A stretch of DNA of 64,000 nt from Lacihabitans sp. LS3-19. Its GTDB lineage: Bacteria; Bacteroidota; Bacteroidia; Cytophagales; Spirosomataceae. The stretch covers positions 172,075 through 236,074 of the forward strand of contig NZ_RJUA01000004.1 of NCBI RefSeq assembly GCF_024343575.1, given 5' to 3'. Under the pieces are notes generated by a model. That model was not told the origin of the DNA and did not search any database. It worked only from the letters and a program-made list of their open reading frames with translations. The position numbers and the translations under genes are program-made. Positions 16,796 to 24,961 of this stretch are shown here, one piece after another (the stretch's first letter is position 1; every line of letters starts with the position of its first letter).

Positions 16796-16990
16796 ATGCT
16801 ACATATTCAAATTAAAGACAATGAGTCAATCGATAAGGCTCTAAAGCGTTTCAAGAAGAAGTTTGAAAAAACTAAAGTTTTGAAAGAACTAAGACGTCGT
16901 CAAGCGTTTGAGAAAAGTTCAGTAGCTCGAAGATTCGAGGTTATTAGAGCATCTTACAAGCAGAAAACATACGGTCACATCGACGATTAA
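16796..16990 (+). CDS. rpsU: 30S ribosomal protein bS21
   Basis: The protein has 64 residues, the usual length. It starts MLHIQIKDNESIDKALKRFKKK in two blocks and continues with the very basic LRRRQAFEKSSVARR, both hallmarks of bS21. The product is a small-subunit protein at the mRNA exit side. In Bacteroidota it helps to bury the anti-Shine-Dalgarno tail of 16S rRNA. The gene is followed 59 bp later by xerC, which has its own promoter inside the gap, a gene pair conserved in the phylum. Confidence 0.96.
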   Translation: MLHIQIKDNESIDKALKRFKKKFEKTKVLKELRRRQAFEKSSVARRFEVIRASYKQKTYGHIDD

Positions 16991-16995
16991 TCGTC

Positions 16996-17026
16996 TTTGT
17001 TTAACCATATATTTCGACTAATTTTG
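16996..17026 (+). promoter_or_regulatory. Promoter of xerC
   Basis: TTTG (16996-16999), a 19-bp spacer and TAATTTTG (17019-17026) make a perfect Bacteroidetes promoter, 23 bp before the proposed TTG start. Confidence 0.75.
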
Positions 17027-17049
17027 TGTTGTAAAATTACAATACAGAA

Positions 17050-17928
17050 TTGGTCGATTTTTTTTTATCATATCTTCAAAACGAGAAGCGTTTAAGCCCA
17101 CATACTGTGTTGGCTTATAAAATCGACCTTTTACAATTCGAAAATTTCTTAAAAATTCATGCTCCTGAATTGCCAATTCAAAACGCCGAATACAATGATA
17201 TCCGAGCATGGATAGTTGAACTTTCGGAAAGCAAAATAGATAATAGAAGTATAAATCGTAAAATGGCAAGCCTCAAAGCCTTTTATAAGTATTTGATTAT
17301 AAAGAAAAAAATAGAATTAAATCCTACTTCACTATTAAAGTCCTTAAAAACTTCGAGCCGATTGCCCGTTTATGTGGAGGAGCAACCTATGGAGAACTTA
17401 TTCGAGTTGGTTGACTTTACCAATGATTTTGAAGGTTTAAGGGATAAATTGCTTTGTGAGCTTTTATACGGAACGGGTATTCGACTTTCAGAATTAATCA
17501 ATATTAAAACTTTAGATATTGATTATTTTGACAAAAAAATCAAAGTTTTAGGAAAAGGAAATAAATACAGAGTGCTTCCTTTGCACCAAACTTTAGTAGA
17601 TTTGCTAATAAATTATAACAATGTGAAAATTCAAACTTTGGGAAGCGATACTGAGTTCCTTTTGTTAACAAATAAGTTTGAACCATTGTATAGAGTTTTT
17701 GTTCAGCGGAAAATTAAAGAATTTTTAAATCAAGTCACAACAATTTCTAAAAAATCACCTCACGTTTTGAGGCATTCTTTTGCAACTCATTTGCTCAATA
17801 GAGGAGCGGATTTGAACGCCATAAAAGAATTGTTAGGTCATGCAAATTTGGCCGCTACCCAGATATATACACACAATTCAATCAGTCAATTAAAGGAAGT
17901 TTACAAAAAAGCACATCCAAAAGCGTAA
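17050..17928 (+). CDS. xerC: Tyrosine recombinase XerC/XerD
   Basis: The protein has 292 residues, the usual Xer length. A TTG start is proposed because the core-binding domain ([20 protein letters not shown] in two blocks) begins at once and no ATG lies upstream. The C-terminal catalytic domain shows [10 protein letters not shown] (Arg), the LGKGNKYR beta-hairpin (Lys), [12 protein letters not shown] (His-x-x-Arg), [14 protein letters not shown] (His and Tyr nucleophile), so all six active residues are present. It resolves chromosome dimers at dif. The position behind rpsU is the usual place of a chromosomal xerC in the phylum, which argues against a phage integrase. Confidence 0.9.
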   Translation: MVDFFLSYLQNEKRLSPHTVLAYKIDLLQFENFLKIHAPELPIQNAEYNDIRAWIVELSESKIDNRSINRKMASLKAFYKYLIIKKKIELNPTSLLKSLKTSSRLPVYVEEQPMENLFELVDFTNDFEGLRDKLLCELLYGTGIRLSELINIKTLDIDYFDKKIKVLGKGNKYRVLPLHQTLVDLLINYNNVKIQTLGSDTEFLLLTNKFEPLYRVFVQRKIKEFLNQVTTISKKSPHVLRHSFATHLLNRGADLNAIKELLGHANLAATQIYTHNSISQLKEVYKKAHPKA

Positions 17929-17932
17929 TTTT

Positions 17933-19882
17933 ATGAAAATCAAAATTTTTAGTTTTTTCTTATTGGCATTCCAGATTGGATATGCTCAAGATGCCGTAGA
18001 GAAATCTATTTATGACCCTACAGCGGTCTTTAGTCCATTTATTAATTTTCAGCCTTCTACGGTATACAGAAGTGCATCTGGAAATCCCGGCCCAAATTAT
18101 TGGCAAAATCAAGCCAATTATAAAATTTCGGCAACACTTGATGACGTTAAAAACAGTGTGACTGGCTCAGTGAAAATTGAATATGTCAACAATTCGCCAG
18201 ATGAGCTTACTTTTATTTGGTTACAATTAGACCAAAATAAGTTTAATCCTGAATCTCGTGGTAGCAAAACAACTCCTCCTGGATTGGGAAGATACGGAAT
18301 TAAAGAATTTGTAGGTGGTTATTCTATTTCAAAACTTAAGGTAAATCAACCAGGTGCTAATTCTAAAAACAAAGAAAATAAGTCAATAATTGACGACACA
18401 AGAATGCAGATTTTTCTGAATGAACCCTTAAAATCTAAACAGAAGATAGAGATTTCAATGGATTTTAATTTCTTGATTCCGAGCAACGGAGCTGATAGGA
18501 TGGGGTTGTTTGAAGCCAAAGAGGGGAAAGTGTATGAAATAGCCCAATGGTACCCTCGAGTTTGTGTTTATGACGATATAGAAGGTTGGAATACCACTCC
18601 CTATTTAGGTGCTGGTGAGTTTTATTTAGAATATGGAAATTATGATTTTGAAATCACTGCACCTTATGACCATATTGTAGTGGCTTCTGGAGAGTTGAAA
18701 AATGCCAAGGATGTATTGACTTCAAAACAATTGGATAGACTAAAAAAAGCTCAGAATTCTGACGAAACTGTCATGATAATTGAGAAAAATGAAGTTGGCA
18801 AAAAGAATTCAAGACTTAAAAACGATGGTACATTGACGTGGAGGTTTTCATGTGAAAATACCAGAGATGTCGCATGGGCAAGCTCTAAGACTTTTATGTG
18901 GGATGCTGCCAAAGCAAATTTGCCTTCGGGAAAAAACATTTTAGTGCAGTCTGTTTATCCTGAGGAGTTTGATGGAAACAATGCTTGGGGACGTTCGACA
19001 GAATATACCAAGCATAGTATGGAGTTTTATTCAGCAACTTTATATGAGTTTCCTTACCCTGTAGCTACAAATGTGGCTGGCATTGTGAGCGGAATGGAAT
19101 ATCCTGGAATAGTATTTTGTGGTGCTAAAAGCAAAAAAGCTGGTTTGTTTGGAGTTACTGATCATGAGTTTGGCCATACATGGTTTCCGATGATTGTAGG
19201 TAGTAACGAACGGAAATATGCTTGGATGGATGAGGGTTTTAATACTTATATCAATATGCTTTCTGAGAAAAACTTTAATAATGGCGAATACCATAAGTTT
19301 ACTAAAACGCAAGATATGGCATTTTTCTTAAGAGGAACTATGCCAATTGCAACCCAACCTGATGCCATGGTGGAAAGAGAAATTGGCTCTTTGGCGTATT
19401 TTAAACCAGCGATTGGTTTGAAAATGTTAGCTGAAACCATAATTGGAGAAGAAAGGATGACTTTGGCTCTTCGAGAATATATCCGAAGATGGGCTTTTAA
19501 ACATCCTACACCATTTGATTTTTTCCATACTGTTGAAGACGTCGCTGGTGAGGATTTGGGATGGTTTTGGAAATCATGGTTTTTTGAAAATTACAAGATA
19601 GATCAAAGTATCAAAAGTGTAAAATATAAAAATAGTAAACCTTCTGAAGGTGCTATAATAACTCTCGAAAATATGGAGCAAATGCCAATGCCTGTTGAAC
19701 TTGAAATAAAAGAGAAAAATAAAGATGCATACACCGTGAAGCTTCCGGTAGAAATATGGGAAAAGAGCCAACTGTGGACTTTTAATTATTCGTCTTCAGA
19801 ATCATTGGAATACATAAAGCTAAATCCAAGTGGTGCTTTGCCAGACGTAAACACTAAAAACAATATTTGGAAGCCAGAATAA
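17933..19882 (+). CDS. M1-family aminopeptidase, exported
   Basis: The protein has 649 residues. A signal peptide ends near residue 19 (IGYAQ). The zinc site is H411-E-F-G-H415 with E434 in MDEGF, the gluzincin pattern. A GMEYPG block about 20 residues upstream stands in for the classical GAMEN exopeptidase loop. It probably removes N-terminal residues from peptides in the periplasm. The gene starts 5 bp after the xerC stop codon and probably shares its transcript. Its 3' end is 2 bp from the convergent SirB1-like gene. Confidence 0.92.
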   Translation: MKIKIFSFFLLAFQIGYAQDAVEKSIYDPTAVFSPFINFQPSTVYRSASGNPGPNYWQNQANYKISATLDDVKNSVTGSVKIEYVNNSPDELTFIWLQLDQNKFNPESRGSKTTPPGLGRYGIKEFVGGYSISKLKVNQPGANSKNKENKSIIDDTRMQIFLNEPLKSKQKIEISMDFNFLIPSNGADRMGLFEAKEGKVYEIAQWYPRVCVYDDIEGWNTTPYLGAGEFYLEYGNYDFEITAPYDHIVVASGELKNAKDVLTSKQLDRLKKAQNSDETVMIIEKNEVGKKNSRLKNDGTLTWRFSCENTRDVAWASSKTFMWDAAKANLPSGKNILVQSVYPEEFDGNNAWGRSTEYTKHSMEFYSATLYEFPYPVATNVAGIVSGMEYPGIVFCGAKSKKAGLFGVTDHEFGHTWFPMIVGSNERKYAWMDEGFNTYINMLSEKNFNNGEYHKFTKTQDMAFFLRGTMPIATQPDAMVEREIGSLAYFKPAIGLKMLAETIIGEERMTLALREYIRRWAFKHPTPFDFFHTVEDVAGEDLGWFWKSWFFENYKIDQSIKSVKYKNSKPSEGAIITLENMEQMPMPVELEIKEKNKDAYTVKLPVEIWEKSQLWTFNYSSSESLEYIKLNPSGALPDVNTKNNIWKPE

Positions 19883-19884
19883 TA

Positions 19885-20718
19885 TTATTTAAATATTTCT
19901 AAAAGGGTATTGACTTCGTTTTGTTTTACTTCGTCACCAATTTTTTGGTAGGAGAATGATAAATTAGTCAGTATCCTTTTTATTATTTCTACGTTTGTGC
20001 AAGCCTTGTAGTACTTATCACTAGGGTCGACATTCATTTGTTTTAAATAATCATCAATGTCTTTAGCATAAAAAATTTGACCTTTATTAAATGGATTTAT
20101 ATAAAATGGATATCCAGGATAGTCAAAGATAAGCACAAATAAATTGGGCAAGTTTACCCCAAAAATAGGCAAATCTAATTTTTTTGCTAATAAAATATAC
20201 AAACAACTTAATGCTACAGGGTTTCCTTTTTTTTCTGTTAAGACCTCATTAAACATGGAGTTTGAACTAGAATGGAAATTTTTTATGTTTGGTTCGTATT
20301 TGAAATGTTCGAAAATCACCTCGTTTATGATTTTTACCATATCATTTGGGTGCATCTTTTCTTGTGTTCTTATCCAAATTTCGAGTTGTACTTTATTGAT
20401 TTCCTTGCTCAGTGTTTCTATTTTTAAATCGGGATATTGATATTTTGCAATCAGCCAAAGTCCTTTTAATAGATCATCACTTTCGCTTTCTTTCCATTTG
20501 AAAAAATCCTTAGAGAGATTTTCAAGAGATAAATTATGAACTAAACTTTCAATTCTTTTTTGTAAAACAGGATTTAGGTTGCTTTTTTCCCATTCTTTTT
20601 CAAGAAAAGGAATTGCTTCTTTCCCGAGATTTTTTATATTGTTTTCAACAATATCTACTACTTCCGAGTCATTGTCGTCAAGTAAAGAAATCATCGCTTT
20701 TATATCTTCGGTCCGCAT
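19885..20718 (-). CDS. SirB1-like transglutaminase-fold protein
   Basis: The protein has 277 residues. The N-terminal part (about 1-95) is helical, resembling HEAT-like repeats. The central Transglut_core2/SirB1 block includes SSSNSMFNEVLTEKKGNPVALSCLYILLAKKL (about 149-180) and LPIFGVNLPNLFVL (about 182-195), then YPFYINPFNKG. The catalytic Cys expected in the core falls in SCLYILL. The family is conserved but uncharacterised, usually called transglutaminase-like. The start MRT is used; a second Met at residue 9 is possible. Confidence 0.85.
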   Translation of the reverse strand: MRTEDIKAMISLLDDNDSEVVDIVENNIKNLGKEAIPFLEKEWEKSNLNPVLQKRIESLVHNLSLENLSKDFFKWKESESDDLLKGLWLIAKYQYPDLKIETLSKEINKVQLEIWIRTQEKMHPNDMVKIINEVIFEHFKYEPNIKNFHSSSNSMFNEVLTEKKGNPVALSCLYILLAKKLDLPIFGVNLPNLFVLIFDYPGYPFYINPFNKGQIFYAKDIDDYLKQMNVDPSDKYYKACTNVEIIKRILTNLSFSYQKIGDEVKQNEVNTLLEIFK

Positions 20719-20794
20719 TCTTGTTTTTTTTGGTCAATATCCTAAGTAATCTATTTAAAAGCAAACAAAATTTTTAAAACATTTTTTATCTCGC

Positions 20795-20802
20795 TATTTT
20801 TG
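20795..20802 (+). promoter_or_regulatory. Promoter -7 element for galE operon
   Basis: TATTTTTG matches TAnnTTTG and lies 15 bp before the galE ATG. A -33 element was not recognised. Confidence 0.5.
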
Positions 20803-20817
20803 TAAAAATTTAAAAAT

Positions 20818-21837
20818 ATGAATATTCTAGTAACTGGCGGTGCTGGTTTTATAGGTTCACATACTGTAGTAGAGTTAGTTAAGGCTGGTTATTCTCCTTT
20901 TATTATTGACGATTTGAGTAATTCAAACGAATCTGTTTTAGAAGGCCTAAAAAATATTTTAGGTTTTGACGTTCCGTTTTTTAATGCTGACTGCAATGAT
21001 TTTGAGATTGTAGATCAGATTGTTAAAGAAAACAAAATTGAAGGCATAATTCATTTCGCTGCTTTTAAAGCAGTTGGAGAATCTGTAGAAAAGCCTTTGA
21101 AATACTATAGAAACAATATTGGGTCTTTGTTATCTATTTTGGAAGTTATGCAAGCCAATAAGGTTAGGAATCTCGTTTTTAGTTCATCATGTACAGTTTA
21201 TGGCCAGCCAGATTTTATTCCAGTTACGGAAGATACTCCCAAGAAAAAAGCGGAGTCTCCATACGGAAATACGAAAGCAATAGCTGAGGATATTTTGGAA
21301 GATGTGATAAAATCAGGAGAAAATGTGGCTATGATTTCTCTGAGATATTTTAATCCAATTGGTGCACATGAATCTGCTGAAATTGGAGAGTTACCTAACG
21401 GCGTGCCGAGCAATTTGATTCCATTTGTAACTCAGACAGCTATAGGTAAAAGAGCTAAATTAACTGTTTTTGGGGATGATTATGATACAAATGACGGTTC
21501 GAATGTACGTGATTTTATTCATGTTGTAGATTTGGCCAAAGCTCACGTTTCGGCTTTAGATTTGCTAAAAACTAAAGAAAATGCATTTTACGATGTGTTC
21601 AATTTAGGAACTGGAAGAGGCAATTCAGTTTTAGAAGTTATTCAAACTTTTGAAAAAGTTAATAATGTTAAACTGAATTATGAAATTGGGCCTAGGAGAG
21701 CAGGTGATGTAGTCAAAATATATGGTAATGTAGAAAAAGCAGATGAAATATTAGGCTGGAAAACTGAGAAAACATTAGAAGAGAGCTTGAGAGATGCTTG
21801 GGCTTGGGAATTAAAACTAAAAAACAACAAAAAATGA
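20818..21837 (+). CDS. galE: UDP-glucose 4-epimerase
   Basis: The protein has 339 residues, the usual GalE length. It has the NAD motif GGAGFIGSH at residues 7-15, the SSSCTVYG serine block (about 122-129), the catalytic YGNTK (about 145-149), the NPIGAH loop, and DGSNVRDFIHVVDLA. It interconverts UDP-glucose and UDP-galactose. The next gene, rfbB, starts inside its stop codon (ATGA), so the two are translationally coupled; rfbA follows, giving a nucleotide-sugar operon for surface polysaccharide. Confidence 0.95.
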   Translation: MNILVTGGAGFIGSHTVVELVKAGYSPFIIDDLSNSNESVLEGLKNILGFDVPFFNADCNDFEIVDQIVKENKIEGIIHFAAFKAVGESVEKPLKYYRNNIGSLLSILEVMQANKVRNLVFSSSCTVYGQPDFIPVTEDTPKKKAESPYGNTKAIAEDILEDVIKSGENVAMISLRYFNPIGAHESAEIGELPNGVPSNLIPFVTQTAIGKRAKLTVFGDDYDTNDGSNVRDFIHVVDLAKAHVSALDLLKTKENAFYDVFNLGTGRGNSVLEVIQTFEKVNNVKLNYEIGPRRAGDVVKIYGNVEKADEILGWKTEKTLEESLRDAWAWELKLKNNKK

Positions 21838-22907
21838 TGACCTTCGAAAAAACGATTTTGATTACTGGCGGTGCTGGATTTATTGGTTCGCATGTAGTTA
21901 GATTATTTGTAAATAAATATCCACAATATCAAATAGTTAACCTTGATAAATTGACTTATGCAGGTAATTTAGAAAACCTAAAAGATGTTGATTCTAATCC
22001 AAATTATAAGTTTGAACATGGAGATATAGTAGACGAAAATTATATCAATGAATTGTTCGGAAAGTATAGTTTTGATGGCGTAATCCATTTAGCTGCTGAA
22101 TCTCATGTGGATAGATCCATAACAGACCCGATGGCTTTTGTGAAAACTAATGTAATAGGTACTTGTAATCTTTTAAATGCTGCGAAAAACACGTGGAAAG
22201 GTAACTTTGAAGGAAAGCGTTTTTACCATGTTTCAACTGACGAAGTCTATGGGGAGTTACACGACCCAAGTGAGTTTTTTGTAGAGACTACAAGTTATGA
22301 TCCCCGCTCACCATATTCTGCTTCTAAGGCAAGTTCTGATCATTTTGTGAGAGCTTATCATAATACATATGGCCTACCAATTGTAGTTTCTAATTGTAGT
22401 AACAACTACGGTCCCAACCATTTTCCAGAAAAACTTATCCCATTAATGATTAACAATATCAAAAATGGCAAACCACTTCCTGTTTATGGTAAAGGGGAGA
22501 ACGTCAGAGATTGGTTATTTGTAAAAGATCACGCAAGAGCGATTGATAATATTTTTCATGATGGAAGAAATGGAGAAACCTACAATATTGGCGGTAATAA
22601 TGAATGGAAAAATTTAGATTTGGTACATTTATTATGTGATTTGATGGATTCTAGACTTGAAAAAGAAGTTGGTACCAGTCGCAATTTGATAACTTATGTT
22701 ACCGATAGAGCAGGGCATGACCTGAGATATGCTATAGATGCAACCAAGTTGATGAATGAATTGGGATGGGAACCATCAGTGACTTTCGAAGAAGGTTTGG
22801 CTCAAACTGTAGATTGGTATTTTGATAATTGGTCATGGATTGAGAATATTACATCTGGCGATTATCAAAAATATTATACTTCGATGTACGAAAATTCATC
22901 TAAATAA
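21834..22907 (+). CDS. rfbB: dTDP-glucose 4,6-dehydratase
   Basis: The protein has 357 residues from the ATG at 21834, which overlaps the galE stop codon. A longer frame starting at TTG 21798 is rejected because it lies wholly inside galE. The NAD motif GGAGFIGSH, the STDEVYG block with the catalytic Asp-Glu, and YSASKASSDH (Tyr and Lys) identify RmlB. It converts dTDP-glucose to dTDP-4-keto-6-deoxyglucose, the second step to dTDP-rhamnose. RmlC and RmlD genes are not in this operon, so the end product here is uncertain. Confidence 0.94.
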   Translation: MMTFEKTILITGGAGFIGSHVVRLFVNKYPQYQIVNLDKLTYAGNLENLKDVDSNPNYKFEHGDIVDENYINELFGKYSFDGVIHLAAESHVDRSITDPMAFVKTNVIGTCNLLNAAKNTWKGNFEGKRFYHVSTDEVYGELHDPSEFFVETTSYDPRSPYSASKASSDHFVRAYHNTYGLPIVVSNCSNNYGPNHFPEKLIPLMINNIKNGKPLPVYGKGENVRDWLFVKDHARAIDNIFHDGRNGETYNIGGNNEWKNLDLVHLLCDLMDSRLEKEVGTSRNLITYVTDRAGHDLRYAIDATKLMNELGWEPSVTFEEGLAQTVDWYFDNWSWIENITSGDYQKYYTSMYENSSK

Positions 22908-22945
22908 ACTATAAATTCAAACTCCAATTAGGAGAGTAAAATATT

Positions 22946-23806
22946 ATGAAAGGAATAATTTTAGCAGGCGGAAGCGGTACCAGACTTCATCCATTGACTT
23001 TGGCAGTTAGCAAGCAGCTAATGCCAGTTTATGACAAGCCAATGATTTATTATCCATTGTCGATTTTAATGTTGGCAGGAATTCATGAGGTCTTAATAAT
23101 TTCTACGCCACATGATTTACCGCATTTTAAAAAACTTCTTGGAGACGGCTCAAGGTTAGGCTGTAGGTTTGAATATGCCGAGCAACCTAGTCCAGATGGT
23201 TTAGCACAAGCATTTATTATTGGAGAAGAGTTTATTGGTGATGATAAAGTCGCTTTGGTCCTTGGAGATAATATTTTTTATGGAAGTGGATTAAGTAAAT
23301 TGCTACAGTCATGTGCAAATCCCGACGGCGGAATGGTGTTTGCATATTCGGTTCAAGATCCGGAGCGATATGGTGTGGTCGAATTTGATGCAGATTTTAA
23401 TGCATTAAGCATAGAAGAAAAACCAGAGAAGCCAAAAAGTCATTATGCTGTTCCTGGACTTTATTTCTATGACAATTCTGTTGTAGATATAGCAAAAAAT
23501 ATAAAACCTTCACCTAGAGGCGAGTTGGAAATTACGGATATAAATCGAGTATACCTAGAGCAAGGGAACTTAAAAGTTGGGGTAATGAATAGAGGCACAG
23601 CTTGGTTAGATACAGGTACTTTTAACTCATTGATGCAGGCGGGTCAATTTGTTCAGGTCATTGAAGAAAGACAAGGTTTGAAAATTGGTTGTATCGAGGA
23701 AGTGGCTTACAGGATGGGTTTTATTAGTAAAGAACAATTAATAGAAATAGCCCAACCTTTGGTAAAGTCGGGCTATGGTCAATATCTATTGAATATATTG
23801 AAATAA
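22946..23806 (+). CDS. rfbA: Glucose-1-phosphate thymidylyltransferase
   Basis: The protein has 286 residues. The N-terminal nucleotide site is [12 protein letters not shown], followed by [27 protein letters not shown], and [10 protein letters not shown], all RmlA hallmarks, with the [13 protein letters not shown] block near 220. It makes dTDP-glucose from glucose-1-phosphate and dTTP, the step before RfbB. It is the last gene of galE-rfbB-rfbA. A convergent gene begins 4 bp after its stop codon. Confidence 0.95.
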   Translation: MKGIILAGGSGTRLHPLTLAVSKQLMPVYDKPMIYYPLSILMLAGIHEVLIISTPHDLPHFKKLLGDGSRLGCRFEYAEQPSPDGLAQAFIIGEEFIGDDKVALVLGDNIFYGSGLSKLLQSCANPDGGMVFAYSVQDPERYGVVEFDADFNALSIEEKPEKPKSHYAVPGLYFYDNSVVDIAKNIKPSPRGELEITDINRVYLEQGNLKVGVMNRGTAWLDTGTFNSLMQAGQFVQVIEERQGLKIGCIEEVAYRMGFISKEQLIEIAQPLVKSGYGQYLLNILK

Positions 23807-23810
23807 TATT

Positions 23811-24332
23811 TTACCAGCCGTCGTCTACTACTTTCTTTTTAACTGGGGCGGCGGCAGGTGCTTTCCCTTTTGTTTTTGGATCAATCTTGGCCGTTGCAAT
23901 CGGATTTGAGGAGGTAACACTTTCTCCTTTTTCTATTCTTGAATAAACTCTACTAACTATTTTCCACTCATTATTTATTTTCAATAAATTTAATAAGTCA
24001 ATTATTTTTGAAGTAGGATATTCTGTTTCGGTAATGGCTGTGGCTGCAGTGCCAGCATAAGACCAAGAAACTATTTTGGTAGTTCTCTCCATTTTTTGGT
24101 TAGGCTTGATTTTGGAAGCCAAAGATTCTACTGACATTCCTGTTACTCCATTTTTGCCAACAGATTTCTGAATGGCATCACTGAAAAAAGCATTTTTGAA
24201 TCGTTCAACTTCTCCATTTGTTCCTCCTTCGAGGTAATCATTAACCGTTTGAGCTATTAGTTCTTCGTCAGATTGTGCATATGCTAAGTTAAGTGCAAAG
24301 ACAAAAGCTAGATTTAAAAATAGATTTCGCAT
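23811..24332 (-). CDS. Putative lumazine-binding (NTF2-like) protein, secreted
   Basis: The protein has 173 residues. A signal peptide ends at AYAQ (about 19). The rest resembles the Lumazine_bd_2/NTF2-like fold: LIAQTVNDYLEGGTNGEVERFKNAFFSDAI, then AITETEYPTSKIIDLLNLLKINNEWKIVSRVYSR near the C-terminal half. The tail (about 145-173) is Lys- and Pro-rich with low complexity and is not part of the fold. Function is unknown; NTF2-like folds are used both for enzymes and for binding proteins. It is a single gene. Confidence 0.72.
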   Translation of the reverse strand: MRNLFLNLAFVFALNLAYAQSDEELIAQTVNDYLEGGTNGEVERFKNAFFSDAIQKSVGKNGVTGMSVESLASKIKPNQKMERTTKIVSWSYAGTAATAITETEYPTSKIIDLLNLLKINNEWKIVSRVYSRIEKGESVTSSNPIATAKIDPKTKGKAPAAAPVKKKVVDDGW

Positions 24333-24432
24333 TTATTTTGTTTTTTTATTCTGCAATTTAAACGTAATTTTTTAATGAATATTTTTTGTGACATTTTTTT
24401 TTCTTAGTAGTCTAAAACATGACAAAAAAAGT

Positions 24433-24440
24433 TAAATTTG
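24433..24440 (+). promoter_or_regulatory. Promoter -7 element for kbp
   Basis: TAAATTTG matches TAnnTTTG, 36 bp before the chosen ATG. A longer in-frame start at TTG 24438 lies inside this box and is therefore unlikely. Confidence 0.55.
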
Positions 24441-24476
24441 TCTGAAAATAAATTTTTAATTAAAATTACTACAACA

Positions 24477-24932
24477 ATGGGATTAATGTCGTTTTTTAAA
24501 GGGGTAGGTGAGAAACTATTCGGTAAAAGTGAAGCCGAAGTAGCTGCTCAAGCTCCAGAACTTAAAGCCTCCGCTTTACTTGCTCACGTTCAAGGATTAG
24601 GATTAGCTTTCAAAGCTCTTACAGTTAAAGTTAACGGTGACACGGTTACTATTACTGGAGAAACTGAATCTCAAGAAGATGCAGAGAAAATAGCTCTAGC
24701 AGTAGGGAATGTAGAAGGTGTAGGTGCTGTTGATAATCAAATGGTTGTATCTGTACCAACTCCAGAAGCTAGATATTATACAGTAGTTAAAGGTGATTAC
24801 CTTTCTAAAATTGCCAAAGCTATGTACGGAGATGCAAGTAAATATCCAGTGATTTTTGAAGCTAACAAGCCAATGCTTAAAGATCCAGATTTGATTTATC
24901 CAGGTCAAGTTTTAAGAATACCTGAATTATAA
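24477..24932 (+). CDS. kbp: BON-LysM protein, potassium-binding protein Kbp/YgaU
   Basis: The protein has 151 residues from the ATG at 24477, close to the Escherichia coli Kbp length. The start MGLMSFFKG..GEKLFG matches the family N-terminus. The BON domain (about 30-95) includes AVGNVEGVGAVDNQMVV, and a LysM domain (about 103-149) includes YTVVKGDYLSKIAKAMYG, FEANKPMLKDPDLIYPG and QVLRIPE. Kbp is a cytoplasmic K+ sensor in E. coli; here the role is inferred by similarity. The gene is followed by a TTCG-loop terminator. Confidence 0.88.
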   Translation: MGLMSFFKGVGEKLFGKSEAEVAAQAPELKASALLAHVQGLGLAFKALTVKVNGDTVTITGETESQEDAEKIALAVGNVEGVGAVDNQMVVSVPTPEARYYTVVKGDYLSKIAKAMYGDASKYPVIFEANKPMLKDPDLIYPGQVLRIPEL

Positions 24933-24933
24933 T

Positions 24934-24961
24934 AAAAAAGGCTCTTCGGAGCCTTTTTTTA
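24934..24961. terminator. Terminator with TTCG tetraloop after kbp
   Basis: AAAAAGGCTC, loop TTCG, GAGCCTTTTT followed by more T. The T-run overlaps the stop codon of the convergent protease gene (24959), so the hairpin may serve both genes. Confidence 0.9.

Noticed and set aside
17050..17928. Phage or integron integrase
   Set aside because: Although a tyrosine recombinase, it is beside rpsU, has no attachment site or phage genes, and has the length of a chromosomal Xer protein.
24438..24476. Longer reading frame of kbp starting at TTG 24438
   Set aside because: The TTG lies inside the TAAATTTG promoter box, and the family N-terminus (MGL..FFKG) begins at 24477.
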